Shown here one piece after another: positions 37,544 through 49,008 of a stretch of DNA of 64,000 bases. Origin of the DNA: Schlesneria sp. DSM 10557 (GTDB taxonomy: Bacteria; Planctomycetota; Planctomycetia; Planctomycetales; Planctomycetaceae); assembly GCF_041860085.1 (NCBI RefSeq), contig NZ_CP124747.1, positions 2,170,001-2,234,000 on the forward strand, written 5' to 3'. How positions within the stretch are numbered: the first letter of the stretch is position 1; every line of letters begins with the position of its first letter. Below the pieces are notes generated by a model. It had not been told where the DNA came from. It worked only from the letters and a program-made list of their open reading frames with translations, and did not search any database. A program made the position numbers and the translations under genes.

Positions 37544-38887
37544 ATGAATGCGATTTGGGAATTCATCCAGCAGCAACTGGCCACGAACCAGTTATTCGGT
37601 GGCGGTCTGATCCTGATGGTCACCGGGGGGTTACTGGCTTACTTCCGGGAAGTTCCCGAACGCATCTGGCAGTGGCTGCGGCGGTGCTGGCTACTGGAAA
37701 TTGACATCCTCGACCGCGATCCTGCTTTCGAATGGATCGACAAGTGGCTGGCGCAGCACACCTATTCGCAGCATCGGGCTCGCAGCCTCACGGTGAAAAC
37801 CGTCTCGGTGGACTACACCGAGCGACAGGCTGACCCCACGATGGATGCTCGTCCCCGGATCCTGTTTTCGCCCGCACCGGGTGAGCATATCTTCTTTTAT
37901 CGGGGGCGACTGGTCATTCTGAACCGTGAACGGCCCAAGCCAGACGGGAACAATTCTCAGTCGCTGAGCGTTCGAGAATCCTTCTCGATTCACATCTTCA
38001 GCCGCGATCGAAATATCGCACGTCAACTTCTCGAGGACGCCCGCGATGTCGCGGTACCGGCAGGTGACAATCGACTGGCCATTCATCGCGCTTCGTACTC
38101 TTCCTGGGACGAACAGATGAAGCGACTCCCGCGTCCACCGGAATCGGTCGTGCTGCGCGCGGGCCTGATGGAAAGCCTGATCGACGATGTGCGCGATTTT
38201 CTGGGTCGCCGAAACTGGTATATCGAACGAGGCATCCCTTATCGCCGCGGATACCTGCTATATGGACCTCCGGGGACGGGTAAAAGTTCCGCCGTGCTGG
38301 CGATCGCGTCCGCATTGAAGATGGATATCGCAATCCTCAGCCTGGCAAACTCGTCACTCGACGATGACGACTTATGCCAATTGCTCTCAAACTGCCCTGT
38401 GAACTCGATTGTTCTGATTGAGGACATCGACTGCGTCTTTGTGGAGCGAAAGGCCACTGAGGACAAAGCCAACAAGCTGACCTTCAGCGGTTTGCTGAAC
38501 GCCATCGACGGCGTCGCCGCCGGAGAAGGGCGGATCCTGTTCGCCACGACGAATCACATTGAACGGCTGGACCCCGCCTTGATCCGGCCCGGGCGCATCG
38601 ACCGCAAGGAACTCATCGGCTACGCCAATCAGGAACAGCTCCGTCGACTGTTCGTCCGCTTTTTTGGAGACGATGATCCCTCCATGGCAGACTACTTTGC
38701 GGAAAGCCTCGTCGAAGGGACGCTCCCCATGTCCGCCGTGCAGACGTACCTGATCCAGCATGCCGACAGCGCTGACGACGCACTGCTGGACCTGGACGAA
38801 CTGATCGCCGAAGGAGCCCGGCAAATCGATGAAGATACGTCCAGCGTCAAAGGATCGGAGATCCTCGCGGCAACGAATCCAGGCTGA
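37544..38887 (+). CDS. BCS1-like AAA ATPase
   Basis: This 447-residue protein has an N-terminal membrane helix (LFGGGLILMVTGGLLAYF) and then a BCS1-type middle region of about 190 residues. The AAA module follows: Walker A GPPGTGKSSAVLAIAS, Walker B SIVLIEDIDCVF, sensor 1 FATTNHIERLDPALIRPGRI with the Arg finger region. RNWYIERGIPYRRGYLLYGP just before Walker A is characteristic of BCS1. Mitochondrial BCS1 moves folded Rieske protein across the inner membrane; the bacterial homologues are poorly studied. An in-frame TTG at 37532 is possible, but ATG 37544 is preferred. It stands alone between ubiX and a repeat-bearing gap. Confidence 0.88.
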   Translation: MNAIWEFIQQQLATNQLFGGGLILMVTGGLLAYFREVPERIWQWLRRCWLLEIDILDRDPAFEWIDKWLAQHTYSQHRARSLTVKTVSVDYTERQADPTMDARPRILFSPAPGEHIFFYRGRLVILNRERPKPDGNNSQSLSVRESFSIHIFSRDRNIARQLLEDARDVAVPAGDNRLAIHRASYSSWDEQMKRLPRPPESVVLRAGLMESLIDDVRDFLGRRNWYIERGIPYRRGYLLYGPPGTGKSSAVLAIASALKMDIAILSLANSSLDDDDLCQLLSNCPVNSIVLIEDIDCVFVERKATEDKANKLTFSGLLNAIDGVAAGEGRILFATTNHIERLDPALIRPGRIDRKELIGYANQEQLRRLFVRFFGDDDPSMADYFAESLVEGTLPMSAVQTYLIQHADSADDALLDLDELIAEGARQIDEDTSSVKGSEILAATNPG

Positions 38888-39441
38888 TGTCGAGAGGAGA
38901 AGTGGCGAAAAGACGAACGGTACTCGTCCCGTTCCGAGATATCCAAGGTGACAACGTCGTCGCAGATCCTCAGTTGAAACAGGTTCTCAGTTGAAGCAGG
39001 TTCTCAGTTGAAGCAGGTTCTCAGTTGAAGCAGATCGTGAGGTAAGAGAGCGAATCGACCTGATCTCGCCTCGGGCAGTTCGAAATCGGTCAACGGCGAC
39101 CCACGGCGACCTAGTGTCTGGCGCTGCGGATCTGGGACACGTTTCGTTTCAGGGGAGCGCACAGTGACTGCGGGCGCTCCATCACCTCGAGTCATGATGC
39201 GGGGACCGCGCCGCGTCCAGCCCCACCCGAGCGACCCGACGTGCATCGCGGTCTGAGCCAGATCTCTTCCGTAAGTTCCCTTCACGAACGAGTCGACATC
39301 GCGGGTTTTGCAGTCGCTGATGACGCCGTAGGATTCCCCGATTGCAGTCGGCGTGATACGTTCGACCGGAAGACTTCTGAAACTCCTCATCCGTGACCTG
39401 TTCGCGACACGCTAAGTGCGAAAACTCTCTGAAGTTCTCTC
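38888..39441. other. Gene-poor stretch with a short tandem repeat
   Basis: This 554-bp gap contains a 17-bp tandem repeat at its left end. A minus-strand open frame of 128 codons (39004-39390) covers most of the rest. It has no signal peptide or domain I recognise, and its last codons run into the repeat array, so I do not call it a gene, though a lineage-specific protein cannot be excluded. Confidence 0.5.
38971..39038. repeat. 17-bp tandem repeat, four copies
   Basis: The unit CAGTTGAAGCAGGTTCT occurs at 38971, 38988, 39005 and 39022. The first copy has one change (GAAAC for GAAGC) and the last copy diverges after CAGTTGAAGCAG. There are no spacers, so this is not a CRISPR array. Confidence 0.9.
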
Positions 39442-41724
39442 GTGCTGAATTTTTTCCTTAACCCCTGGATGCTCGTTGGACTGGCAGGCGTGTTGCTGCC
39501 GGTGATCGCTCATCTATTGAGTCGAAAAAAATACGATGTCGTCGACTGGGGAGCGATGCAGTTTCTGGAGCTGGATCCCAGCGCAAAGCGCAAGATCCGG
39601 CTCGAAGAACTGCTACTGCTCATGCTTCGAATGAGCCTGATCGCGTTTGTCGCACTGGCGTTCGCTCGGCCGTGGGTCGGAAGCGGCTGGCTGATGGGAT
39701 TGGCGGCAGTGGAATCTCGCGACATCATCCTGATTGTGGATCAATCCTACAGTCTGGGTTGGGAAAGTGACGGCGATGGCCAGTCGATCCATTCCCGTGC
39801 CATCCAGATGGGGCGGGAGATCCTTCAGGGTCTGACGCCCGGAGATGTCGTTCAAATCATCGAGGCGCGGGAACAACCGCTAGCCCTGCTTCCCCATTCG
39901 ACACGGGATCATTATCTCGCAAAAGAAGCACTGAACGAGTTACTTCCTGCGTCAGGAACGGCCGATCTCGTGGCGGCCATACAAAAAGGAATCCAGTTGC
40001 TGGCCGCCAGTTCCAACCTGCGGCGAGAGATTATCGTTCTGACCGACCTCCAGGCGCGAGGCTGGAACAGCGCAGACACCGGCTTGTGGGCCAGGCTGGA
40101 CGATAGCCTTCATCAATCCTCGATCGCTCCACGCATCTGGATCGTGGATGCCGCCGCGGGTGAGGAGATCACCGCGGCAAATTTCACGATTGAACGCCTG
40201 CAATTGCTGCGGGAGGTGGCCTTCGTCAACAGCCCCATCAATGTCACGACGAAGGTGAGGTATACGGGTGGAGAAGGGCCGGTCACCCGTCAGGTACACC
40301 TCGAAATCGATGGGGTGCGAGTCGACGAGAAAACCATTCAGGTCAAACTGCAGCCGGGGGGCGAAATGACCGTCGACTTCGAGCATCGGTTCGAAACGGT
40401 CGGCTCCCACGTCCTCAGTCTGGTACTGGATCATGACCCCCTGCCGGGCGACAACCGGGCCGAGGCGGTCGTCAATGTCAGGGAGGCGATTCCCGTGCTG
40501 CTCGTCGACGGTGATCGTCAACCCGACCCCACGCGATGTGAGACATATTTCGCTCAGGCCGCTTTTCTGGCGGGCGGAGCCGAGCACCCATGGATCATTC
40601 CAACCGTGATCGGGGCAGAGGAATTGACAATTGACCGCGTGAAGCCGTTTGGGATTGTGATTCTGGCCAACGTTCCCACCCTGGATGAATCACTGGTGGA
40701 AGGACTGAAGAAGTTTGTGGCCAGCGGACACACCGTGCTGGTCACGCTTGGAGACCGAATCCATCGCGAAGACTATCGCACGACCTTGTACGACGTCGGA
40801 CTGGGGTTGCTGCCATGCCGGATCGAATCCATCGCGAACGAATCAGAGCAGCAGAAGCGCGGCGTGCGCATTCAAAACAGCCGCCTCGATCTTCCCTGGC
40901 TCAAACCGTTTCGCGCCGAGCGGGGGGGAACCCTGGCAGACGCCCGCTGGTCACGCTGGTGGCAGGTCACCCTCCCCGCGGCCCCCTTAATCCAACAGGG
41001 ATCCCCCGATGCCCCCGTGCCATCCGATCAGCCCCCGCCCGACGAAGGAGAAGCACCCGATTCTGCAGAGACTCCGAACGTGGGGACCTCGATTACCGAG
41101 TTATCATTGACGACAGGCGATCCGTTGCTTGTGACACGCCGCAACGGGCGGGGAACCGTCGCCCTTCTGACCTCGTCGCTGGATGCCGACTGGAACACCC
41201 TGCCGGCGAAGCAGGATTACGTCCCTTTTCTGCACGAGCTACTGTTCTCATTGCTTTCACAGTCCGAGGGACGAAATGTGAATGTCGGCACTCCACTCAT
41301 CCTGAACATCCCCGCAGGCCTGAATGTGGACGAGTATGAATTCCGTAATCCTGCTGACAAGGTGGTCCCCTTCGACAAGCTGACGGACCCCTTCCAGACT
41401 GCAGCGCGATTGCGTAATCCGATTGTTCCGGGAGTTTATCGGTTCACTCCCAAAGTCCCGAAACCACAGGAGCAATCGCTTTCTGAAGAGTTCGTGGTCA
41501 ACGTCGACCGACAGGAATCCACTCTGACTCGACTGACAGATGCCGAGCGGGACACCCTCAGTGGCGACGATCGGATGAAATTCGTGGCGAGCGTTCCCGA
41601 ACTGAGAAAACAGCTTCTGTCCGATGCGGCCCGCGCTGAAATCTGGTGGCTCATCCTTTATGTCTTCGTGGCAAGCCTGGGCATCGAAACCTGGCTCACG
41701 CGAAGAATGATACGGCCCCTGTAG
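39442..41724 (+). CDS. BatA-type membrane protein with VWA domain
   Basis: This 760-residue protein has the BatA N-terminus: FFLNPWMLVGLAGVLLPVIA helix, HLLSRKKYDVVDWGAMQFLE and a second helix (MLRMSLIAFVALAFARPW). A VWA domain follows at about 90-240, with ILIVDQSYSLGWESDG in place of a full DxSxS site. The middle is a beta-rich region, and a glutamine-amidotransferase-like segment (VLLVDGDRQPDPTRCE, GRGTVALLTSSLDADW) is common in planctomycete members. A C-terminal helix (IWWLILYVFVASLGIETWLT) ends the protein. BatA-type proteins usually pair with DUF58 and MoxR; here the gene stands alone. The start is GTG. Confidence 0.88.
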   Translation: MLNFFLNPWMLVGLAGVLLPVIAHLLSRKKYDVVDWGAMQFLELDPSAKRKIRLEELLLLMLRMSLIAFVALAFARPWVGSGWLMGLAAVESRDIILIVDQSYSLGWESDGDGQSIHSRAIQMGREILQGLTPGDVVQIIEAREQPLALLPHSTRDHYLAKEALNELLPASGTADLVAAIQKGIQLLAASSNLRREIIVLTDLQARGWNSADTGLWARLDDSLHQSSIAPRIWIVDAAAGEEITAANFTIERLQLLREVAFVNSPINVTTKVRYTGGEGPVTRQVHLEIDGVRVDEKTIQVKLQPGGEMTVDFEHRFETVGSHVLSLVLDHDPLPGDNRAEAVVNVREAIPVLLVDGDRQPDPTRCETYFAQAAFLAGGAEHPWIIPTVIGAEELTIDRVKPFGIVILANVPTLDESLVEGLKKFVASGHTVLVTLGDRIHREDYRTTLYDVGLGLLPCRIESIANESEQQKRGVRIQNSRLDLPWLKPFRAERGGTLADARWSRWWQVTLPAAPLIQQGSPDAPVPSDQPPPDEGEAPDSAETPNVGTSITELSLTTGDPLLVTRRNGRGTVALLTSSLDADWNTLPAKQDYVPFLHELLFSLLSQSEGRNVNVGTPLILNIPAGLNVDEYEFRNPADKVVPFDKLTDPFQTAARLRNPIVPGVYRFTPKVPKPQEQSLSEEFVVNVDRQESTLTRLTDAERDTLSGDDRMKFVASVPELRKQLLSDAARAEIWWLILYVFVASLGIETWLTRRMIRPL

Positions 41725-42167
41725 CGGCGCTACTCGCGTTCCTGCGAGGTCTCCTTTGAGACGGATAGGTCCCGTGCTGCCACTCCGCTCTCCCTCAGCC
41801 ACCTCTTCCATTGATTCCATTGACGTTCTGCTCTGCGATGAATGGCTTGTGCTGACATTGCTGCGCAAGAGAAGACGCACGGCAGAAATCAAATCTCAAC
41901 AGGTTGTTCAGCCCATGCGCAGCCCCGCCCATCAGGTGCCGCGTTCCTGCGCTGCGATATCCATTTCCCTAACTGCTTTATTTTCAAAATCTTAAACACA
42001 TCGCAAATCAGGAATCTGGAAGGCAAATCACAAATCAGCCCCGGTCGCTTGAAATTTTGAGATAAAAACCTGACATTATCTTTTGTTGCGACTGAGATTC
42101 AGTTTCAACTCTTCCCACCCACCACGCATCCTCTGCGGCGAAACGAAGCCCACCAGGAGAGAAGACC
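41725..42167. other. Intergenic leader of the DUF1559 gene
   Basis: This 443-bp gap has no supported gene. It becomes AT-rich from about 41970 (TTTATTTTCAAAATC). A possible promoter is TTGAAA at 42049 with CATTAT at 42074, spaced 19 bp. The site AGGAGA at 42155 precedes a TTG start. Confidence 0.4.
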
Positions 42168-43187
42168 TTGCCATCAACGCCTGCCTCGAAGCACCGCGGA
42201 TTTACGTTGATTGAACTGCTCGTCGTGATTGCCATTATCGCCGTGCTGATCGCCCTCCTTCTCCCCGCCGTTCAGCAGGCTCGTGAAGCGGCACGCCGGA
42301 CGCAGTGCAAGAACAACCTGAAGCAGCTCGGACTGGCGATGCACAACTACCTGAGCACGCACAACGCGTTTCCACCCAACGGAGTCAGCAACTCGACCGG
42401 CTCGCAGACCTGGTCTGCTCAAGCCTTCCTGCTCCCGTACGTCGACGGCGGCAACCTCTACAACATCATCGACTTCAACGTCGGGTACGGCCAGGGGGTG
42501 AATGCGGCAAACAACATCAAAGCCATGCGAATCCCTGTGCTGCTTTGCCCATCAGACCCCAAGGATCGGCAGCGAGTCTCCTCGGCGGGAGCTCCTGAAC
42601 ATTATCCGCTCAGCTACGCCGTTGGACGGGGTGTCTACGAGACACATCGGCTGAACATGAGCTTCGATGGGGGAGCGGCGTTCGCCTACAATCGTTCAAC
42701 ACGCGAAAGCGATTTCACCGACGGGATGAGCAACACGGTGGGAATGTCAGAAGTCAAATGCTTCACTCCACGATTCCACGACAACTGCAGCCTGCCACCC
42801 ACCGTTACCTTTGACGAGGACGACCTGGGGAGCATGCTGGGAACCAGCGGCTGGAGTACCGAAAACGGCCACACGGAATGGGTCTCGGGTAACACCATTC
42901 ACACCGGTTTCACCACAACTTTTACACCCAACACCAAGGTGCTGCATGTTGTTGGCGGTGCCACCTATGACATTGATGCAACGAGCAAACGTGAAGCGGT
43001 CACGACACCTCCCTCCGGCTGCGACGGCTCAACCTTCGCTGTCGTCACCTCCCGCAGCTACCACGTTGGAACGGTCAACTCACTGTTGATGGACGGATCA
43101 ACCCGCTCCATCAGCAGCAACATCGATCTCGGTGTCTGGCGAAACCTGGGCCAGCGAGCCGACGGCAACGTCGTTGGCGAATTCTGA
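42168..43187 (+). CDS. DUF1559 pseudopilin-like protein with H-X9-DG C-terminus
   Basis: This 339-residue protein starts with a type IV prepilin-type leader: [20 protein letters not shown], with the Gly-Phe cleavage site and Glu five residues into the mature part. The near-invariant planctomycete stretch [20 protein letters not shown] follows. The DUF1559 body (FTDGMSNTVGMSEV) leads to the C-terminal signature HVGTVNSLLMDG. Planctomycete genomes carry many such genes and their function is unknown; the N-terminus implies processing and assembly like a pseudopilin. The TTG start is backed by AGGAGA seven bases upstream. A terminator follows. Confidence 0.9.
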   Translation: MPSTPASKHRGFTLIELLVVIAIIAVLIALLLPAVQQAREAARRTQCKNNLKQLGLAMHNYLSTHNAFPPNGVSNSTGSQTWSAQAFLLPYVDGGNLYNIIDFNVGYGQGVNAANNIKAMRIPVLLCPSDPKDRQRVSSAGAPEHYPLSYAVGRGVYETHRLNMSFDGGAAFAYNRSTRESDFTDGMSNTVGMSEVKCFTPRFHDNCSLPPTVTFDEDDLGSMLGTSGWSTENGHTEWVSGNTIHTGFTTTFTPNTKVLHVVGGATYDIDATSKREAVTTPPSGCDGSTFAVVTSRSYHVGTVNSLLMDGSTRSISSNIDLGVWRNLGQRADGNVVGEF

Positions 43188-43226
43188 TCCCCGCCGAAAG
43201 AAACGAAGAACCAGAATCAGAAAAGT

Positions 43227-43275
43227 AAGTCCAGCCCCATGACACTCTTGTCATCGGACTGGACTTCTTTCATTT
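43227..43275 (+). terminator. Terminator after the first DUF1559 gene
   Basis: AAGTCCAG pairs with CTGGACTT, with an inner ATGAC/GTCAT stem, followed by CTTTCATTT. It begins 40 bp after the stop codon. Confidence 0.7.
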
Positions 43276-43459
43276 CCCCACTTTTTCTCTACCCACTACT
43301 GGACCTCAAGCAACTCGGTGTCGCACGAATCCGTTCAAGCTGTCGGTGCAGGGAACACAGCAACAGACTTCTGCCGAGAAGCACCGACGCGGAACCCACA
43401 CTTCTTCTCATGCCGGTCGCTCGCGCCACGGGCAGCCTCCGCCGGCAGGGCAGGGCCGA

Positions 43460-44281
43460 TTACTTCGCATGTGCGGCGTCAGCCAGCGTCTTCGAAAACT
43501 CACCAATCTGCGCCAGCACCGCGTCGGTTTTCGCTGGGTTTTCCGCCAGTGATTCCAACATTCTCACGATGGCAGAACCGACGATGACACCATCGGCCTG
43601 TCCCCGCAAATGGTGAATCTGATCGGGAGCACTGATTCCGAAACCTACCGCCAAAGGGAGCGTGGTCTGGGTCTTCAGAGACTTCAGCATTTCCGCCAGA
43701 TGAGGCGCCAGCTCCGTCCGGGCACCGGTCGTACCGGACACGGCGATACAGTACACGAAACCGGTAGCGTGCTTGAGGATCTTTGCAGCCCGTTCAACGG
43801 GTGTTGTGGGAGCCACCAGTTGAATCAGATCAAGCTGATGCGACGCCATCAGAGCCGCGAAGCCTGACGTTTCGTCGCCGGGCAGATCAGGCACAATCAA
43901 TCCGGCAAACCCGGCTGCCTGAGCCTCTTCCACAAACTTTTCGACACCGTGCCGAAAAATGATGGCGTAAGAGACCATCCCCACCAGCGGCGCTGCGATC
44001 TCACGACTGACACCGGCGATCAACTCGAAAATTTCGCGCAGCTTGACTTTCCTGGCCAGCGCCCGAGTGTAAGAGGCCTGGATCACAGGACCATCAGCAA
44101 TGGGGTCACTGTAGGGGAAGCCGACTTCAATCAGATCCGCCCCTGACGCAGCCAGCTGCTTCAGCAATCGACCGGTTGTTGCCAGATCCGGATCGCCGAC
44201 GGCGATAAATGGCATAAAAGCCATCTTTTGTGACGCTTTCAGTGCAGAGAACGTGGCTGTAATGCGAGAGGCTTGCGGCAC
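43460..44281 (-). CDS. trpA: Tryptophan synthase alpha subunit
   Basis: This 273-residue TIM-barrel protein splits indole-3-glycerol phosphate. Hallmarks: MPFIAVGDPDLATTGRLLKQ, LIEVGFPYSDPIADGPVIQA with the catalytic Glu, GLIVPDLPGDET with the second acid, FVYCIAVSGTTGART and LAVGFGISAPDQIHHL for phosphate binding. TrpA normally partners TrpB, but no trpB is next to it here. It is convergent with the DUF1559 gene. Confidence 0.96.
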   Translation of the reverse strand: MPQASRITATFSALKASQKMAFMPFIAVGDPDLATTGRLLKQLAASGADLIEVGFPYSDPIADGPVIQASYTRALARKVKLREIFELIAGVSREIAAPLVGMVSYAIIFRHGVEKFVEEAQAAGFAGLIVPDLPGDETSGFAALMASHQLDLIQLVAPTTPVERAAKILKHATGFVYCIAVSGTTGARTELAPHLAEMLKSLKTQTTLPLAVGFGISAPDQIHHLRGQADGVIVGSAIVRMLESLAENPAKTDAVLAQIGEFSKTLADAAHAK

Positions 44282-44577
44282 GATGATCTTTCAGCTGTTG
44301 AACGGATTGAACTGAGGTTATAACAACTTGAGGCGAGTCACGGCAGAAGTCGATAGACGAGAATCTTCATAAACTGGAAATCGGTTATCCACAACTCGAC
44401 CAAATCAGTCGAACTTTCGTCCGTTGCATCTTTTCGCTCAGACGATAAACTGTACCCGATTTCATAGAGTGTGGAAAACTGAAGGATCGACCGCGTGACA
44501 TGAACTCATGTCGTTGCCGTGACAGCGAATGTCAGCGTGCGGCCGATCGAAGGATGAAACTTAGGCAAGGTTGAGCT

Positions 44578-44847
44578 ATGTCGATTACGAAAGAACGCAA
44601 GTCGGAAGTCATGCAGCAGTACCAGCGGTCTGATGCTGATACAGGGTCTCCAGAAGTTCAAGTTGCGGTTCTCTCACACCGCATCACTCAGCTTACCGAG
44701 CATTTCAAGCTGCACAACAAGGATCACGCTAGCCGTCGCGGTCTGCTGATGCTGGTCAGCAAGCGACGTCGCCTGCTGAAGTATCTCGAAGCAACCGATG
44801 CCAACCGCTATGCCGATGTGATCAAGAAGATCGGTCTGCGTAAGTAG
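44578..44847 (+). CDS. rpsO: 30S ribosomal protein S15
   Basis: This 89-residue protein is of standard S15 length. It begins with [20 protein letters not shown], continues with [20 protein letters not shown] and HSKDH-type [20 protein letters not shown], and ends in KIGLRK. It binds 16S rRNA in the small subunit platform. AAGG precedes the ATG. The neighbour pnp lies about 190 bp downstream, the common rpsO-pnp order. A 9-bp hairpin (44859-44882) follows the stop but has no T-run. Confidence 0.97.
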   Translation: MSITKERKSEVMQQYQRSDADTGSPEVQVAVLSHRITQLTEHFKLHNKDHASRRGLLMLVSKRRRLLKYLEATDANRYADVIKKIGLRK

Positions 44848-45034
44848 GCAGACAGGCTGTGGGCATTTCCACGGCCTCATCGACGCTGATCCAGATTTTC
44901 GGACTTGGTCCGATCAACTTTCTATCTCGATTGTGAAGTCACTCCACGCGCGGTTCGCTGCTGCGCGTGTGAGTTCGACCCGTCGAAGTGTTGGGGGAGT
45001 TGGAATTTGAATAAATCTTTGCAGGAACATTGCC

Positions 45035-47185
<2,151 letters not shown>

Positions 47186-47206
47186 TCGTCGTTGAATTGA
47201 TTCGAG

Positions 47207-47246
47207 ACTCACCAGGCTTCTCACGAGGCCTGGTGAGTTGTTATTT
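47207..47246 (+). terminator. Terminator of pnp
   Basis: ACTCACCAGGC pairs with GCCTGGTGAGT (11 bp, 10-base loop) and is followed by TGTTATTTT, 21 bp after the pnp stop. Confidence 0.8.
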
Positions 47247-47352
47247 TGGCGGAAGAATCGTCGCTCAGGTTCCTCATCAGGGAAGACTGCGGTGGCGACC
47301 GCATTCTAAAAAGCGAAAAAGCCCTTCCAGCCTCAGATACGCCGTGTTTGTG

Positions 47353-48111
47353 ATGAGACGTGTGATGGATTCAACACAATCACCATGTGATCATCAGGAC
47401 CTGGCTCGCGACCATGTGCGGTTGCAGACGCAGTACGCGGAAATCGCCTTGCTGGCAGGCGGGCTGGCTCACGAGATTCGAAACCCTCTTTCGACGATCG
47501 CACTCAATCTCGACCTGCTGTCAGAAGATCTCGCCGCCGGAGATTCACCGCGTGAGCGCAGGATCCTGCAGAAAGTCATCGCGGTCCGCAAGCAGTGCGT
47601 GAACCTCGAACGCCTTCTGAATGACTTTCTTCAGTTCGCCCGCGTCGGGGCTCTCGAACAACATCCGGCCGATCTGAATGCGATGGTCGAGGAATTCATC
47701 GAGTTCTATCAGCCACAGGCCAAAGACCTGGGGATCGAAATCAGTCCGCATCTGGCCGCGAACCTGCCGCAAGTCAACATTGACGCTCGCCTGTTTCGTC
47801 AGGTGTTGAACAATCTTTCCCGTAATGCACAGCAGGCCATGCCTCGCGGCGGCGTGCTGGAACTGCAGACGTACGAGCGGGACGGTCGGGTCATTCTGGA
47901 AATCATCGATAACGGCGAAGGGATGTCTCCCGAGACCCAGGCGAAAATGTTCGACACTTTCTACTCCACCAAGCGGGAAGGGAGTGGACTGGGATTACCG
48001 ACCGTTCGGAAGATTGTCGAAGTCCACGGCGGAACCATTCATTGCGACAGCGAACCTCATCGTGGCACCCGATTCAGCATCAGCCTGCCAATCGCCGACA
48101 AAACGGAATGA
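47353..48111 (+). CDS. Sensor-less histidine kinase
   Basis: This 252-residue protein consists only of a HisKA dimerisation helix pair with the phospho-acceptor His (LAGGLAHEIRNPLSTIALNL) and an HATPase domain with N box (LNNLSRNAQQAMPRGG), G1 (IDNGEGMSPE), F box (FDTFYSTK) and G2 (GSGLGLPTV). There is no membrane segment and no PAS or other sensor domain, so it should be cytoplasmic and take its signal from a partner. No response regulator gene is beside it. The start is uncertain: ATG 47353 or 47365, with a weak ribosome site. Confidence 0.88.
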   Translation: MRRVMDSTQSPCDHQDLARDHVRLQTQYAEIALLAGGLAHEIRNPLSTIALNLDLLSEDLAAGDSPRERRILQKVIAVRKQCVNLERLLNDFLQFARVGALEQHPADLNAMVEEFIEFYQPQAKDLGIEISPHLAANLPQVNIDARLFRQVLNNLSRNAQQAMPRGGVLELQTYERDGRVILEIIDNGEGMSPETQAKMFDTFYSTKREGSGLGLPTVRKIVEVHGGTIHCDSEPHRGTRFSISLPIADKTE

Positions 48112-48522
48112 TTCCTCGGTAGTCCGGTCGCCTGCGACTGAACCGCGCTACCACCGACACTTCGATTCCGCCAAGTCTTCCGCCAAGCTTCTCTGCTGCA
48201 GGATCGTTCGATCATCCCTCCAAGCTCATCGGGAAGCCCCCAGCACTTGAGGGATCCGGCGTACAGTCCTGTGAAACACCGCGGGTCAAGGTGGCATTCT
48301 CGTGGTGAGGCAGTTTTCGTCATGGCAGGTGCCATCGACAAACGGTCTTCAAACCACATGAACACGAGGAAACCTGCAAAGTCTGACAATCAGGCGGCCG
48401 ATAATGAGTCGTCTCATACACATCAATGAAGTCCTGTTCAAAAAGGAAAGAAATCTCGAGAAAGGTGTTGCATATTCCGAAGTCGTGACAGTATCCTCAC
48501 TAACCTCATTCAGGAGTTCTCA
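48112..48522. other. Intergenic region upstream of cassette 1
   Basis: This 411-bp gap precedes the first three-gene cassette. No gene is supported. The last part (48420-48510) turns A/T-richer. CAGGAG at 48511 is the ribosome site of the next gene. Confidence 0.45.
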
Positions 48523-49008
48523 GTGCGCCCCATCGACACGAGTCGCGAGCAGCTCAACGGTCGTCGGTCACGACGACTGGGATGCTTCGTTTTCTCGGTC
48601 ATGGTGATGATCGGAATGTCGCTGGCGTCGCCAGCTTCGGTCGAGGCGACTTGTGGTGATTATTTATCTCATCACCACATGCATGATGCTGGAACTCTCG
48701 ACCTGCACGATATTTTCGCTACGGGGATGCCCGAGCAGCAGGACTTCTGGGCCCATTTTCGCCCTGGCCAGTCGAACTCAAACAAGCCTTTCCCGCTTCG
48801 ACGTTGCAACGGCCCTTCCTGTCAGCAAGCTCCACTGGAATCACCGCTGTCAGCCCCCGTCGTAGCACCCGAACCACAAGATCGATGGGGTTGGATGTTC
48901 TCCATCCCTCTCCCGTCATCTGACGAGTTCAAGTTCCGAGCGGCGTTCTCAGAACCAGTCCGCTCCTTGACCCTCTCGTTTCGCCTTGAGCGTCCTCCCA
49001 GGCGCTGA
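48523..49008 (+). CDS. Small secreted Cys-containing protein, cassette 1 gene A
   Basis: This 161-residue protein matches no family I recognise. It has a signal peptide (LGCFVFSVMVMIGMSLASPA) ending before a mature N-terminus ATCGDYLSHHHMHD, and farther on RCNGPSCQQAPLESPLSAP. The gene at 51835 has the same plan (ATCGSYL ... RCSGPNCHRQDPP), so the two are paralogues. Three mature Cys residues (TCG, RCNGP, PSCQ) and a His cluster suggest a metal site or disulfides. The GTG start has CAGGAG six bases upstream. It stands before a DUF1559 gene in both copies. Confidence 0.75.
   Translation: MRPIDTSREQLNGRRSRRLGCFVFSVMVMIGMSLASPASVEATCGDYLSHHHMHDAGTLDLHDIFATGMPEQQDFWAHFRPGQSNSNKPFPLRRCNGPSCQQAPLESPLSAPVVAPEPQDRWGWMFSIPLPSSDEFKFRAAFSEPVRSLTLSFRLERPPRR

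Noticed and set aside
38971-39038. Possible CRISPR array.
   Set aside because: Direct 17-bp tandem units without spacers and no cas genes in the window.
39004-39390. A 128-codon minus-strand frame in the gap before the BatA-like gene.
   Set aside because: No domain, no leader, and its end runs into the tandem repeat; kept only as a note in the gap entry.
44848-45034. Terminator between rpsO and pnp.
   Set aside because: A 9-bp hairpin exists, but no T-run follows; it could equally be an RNA-processing or regulatory hairpin.
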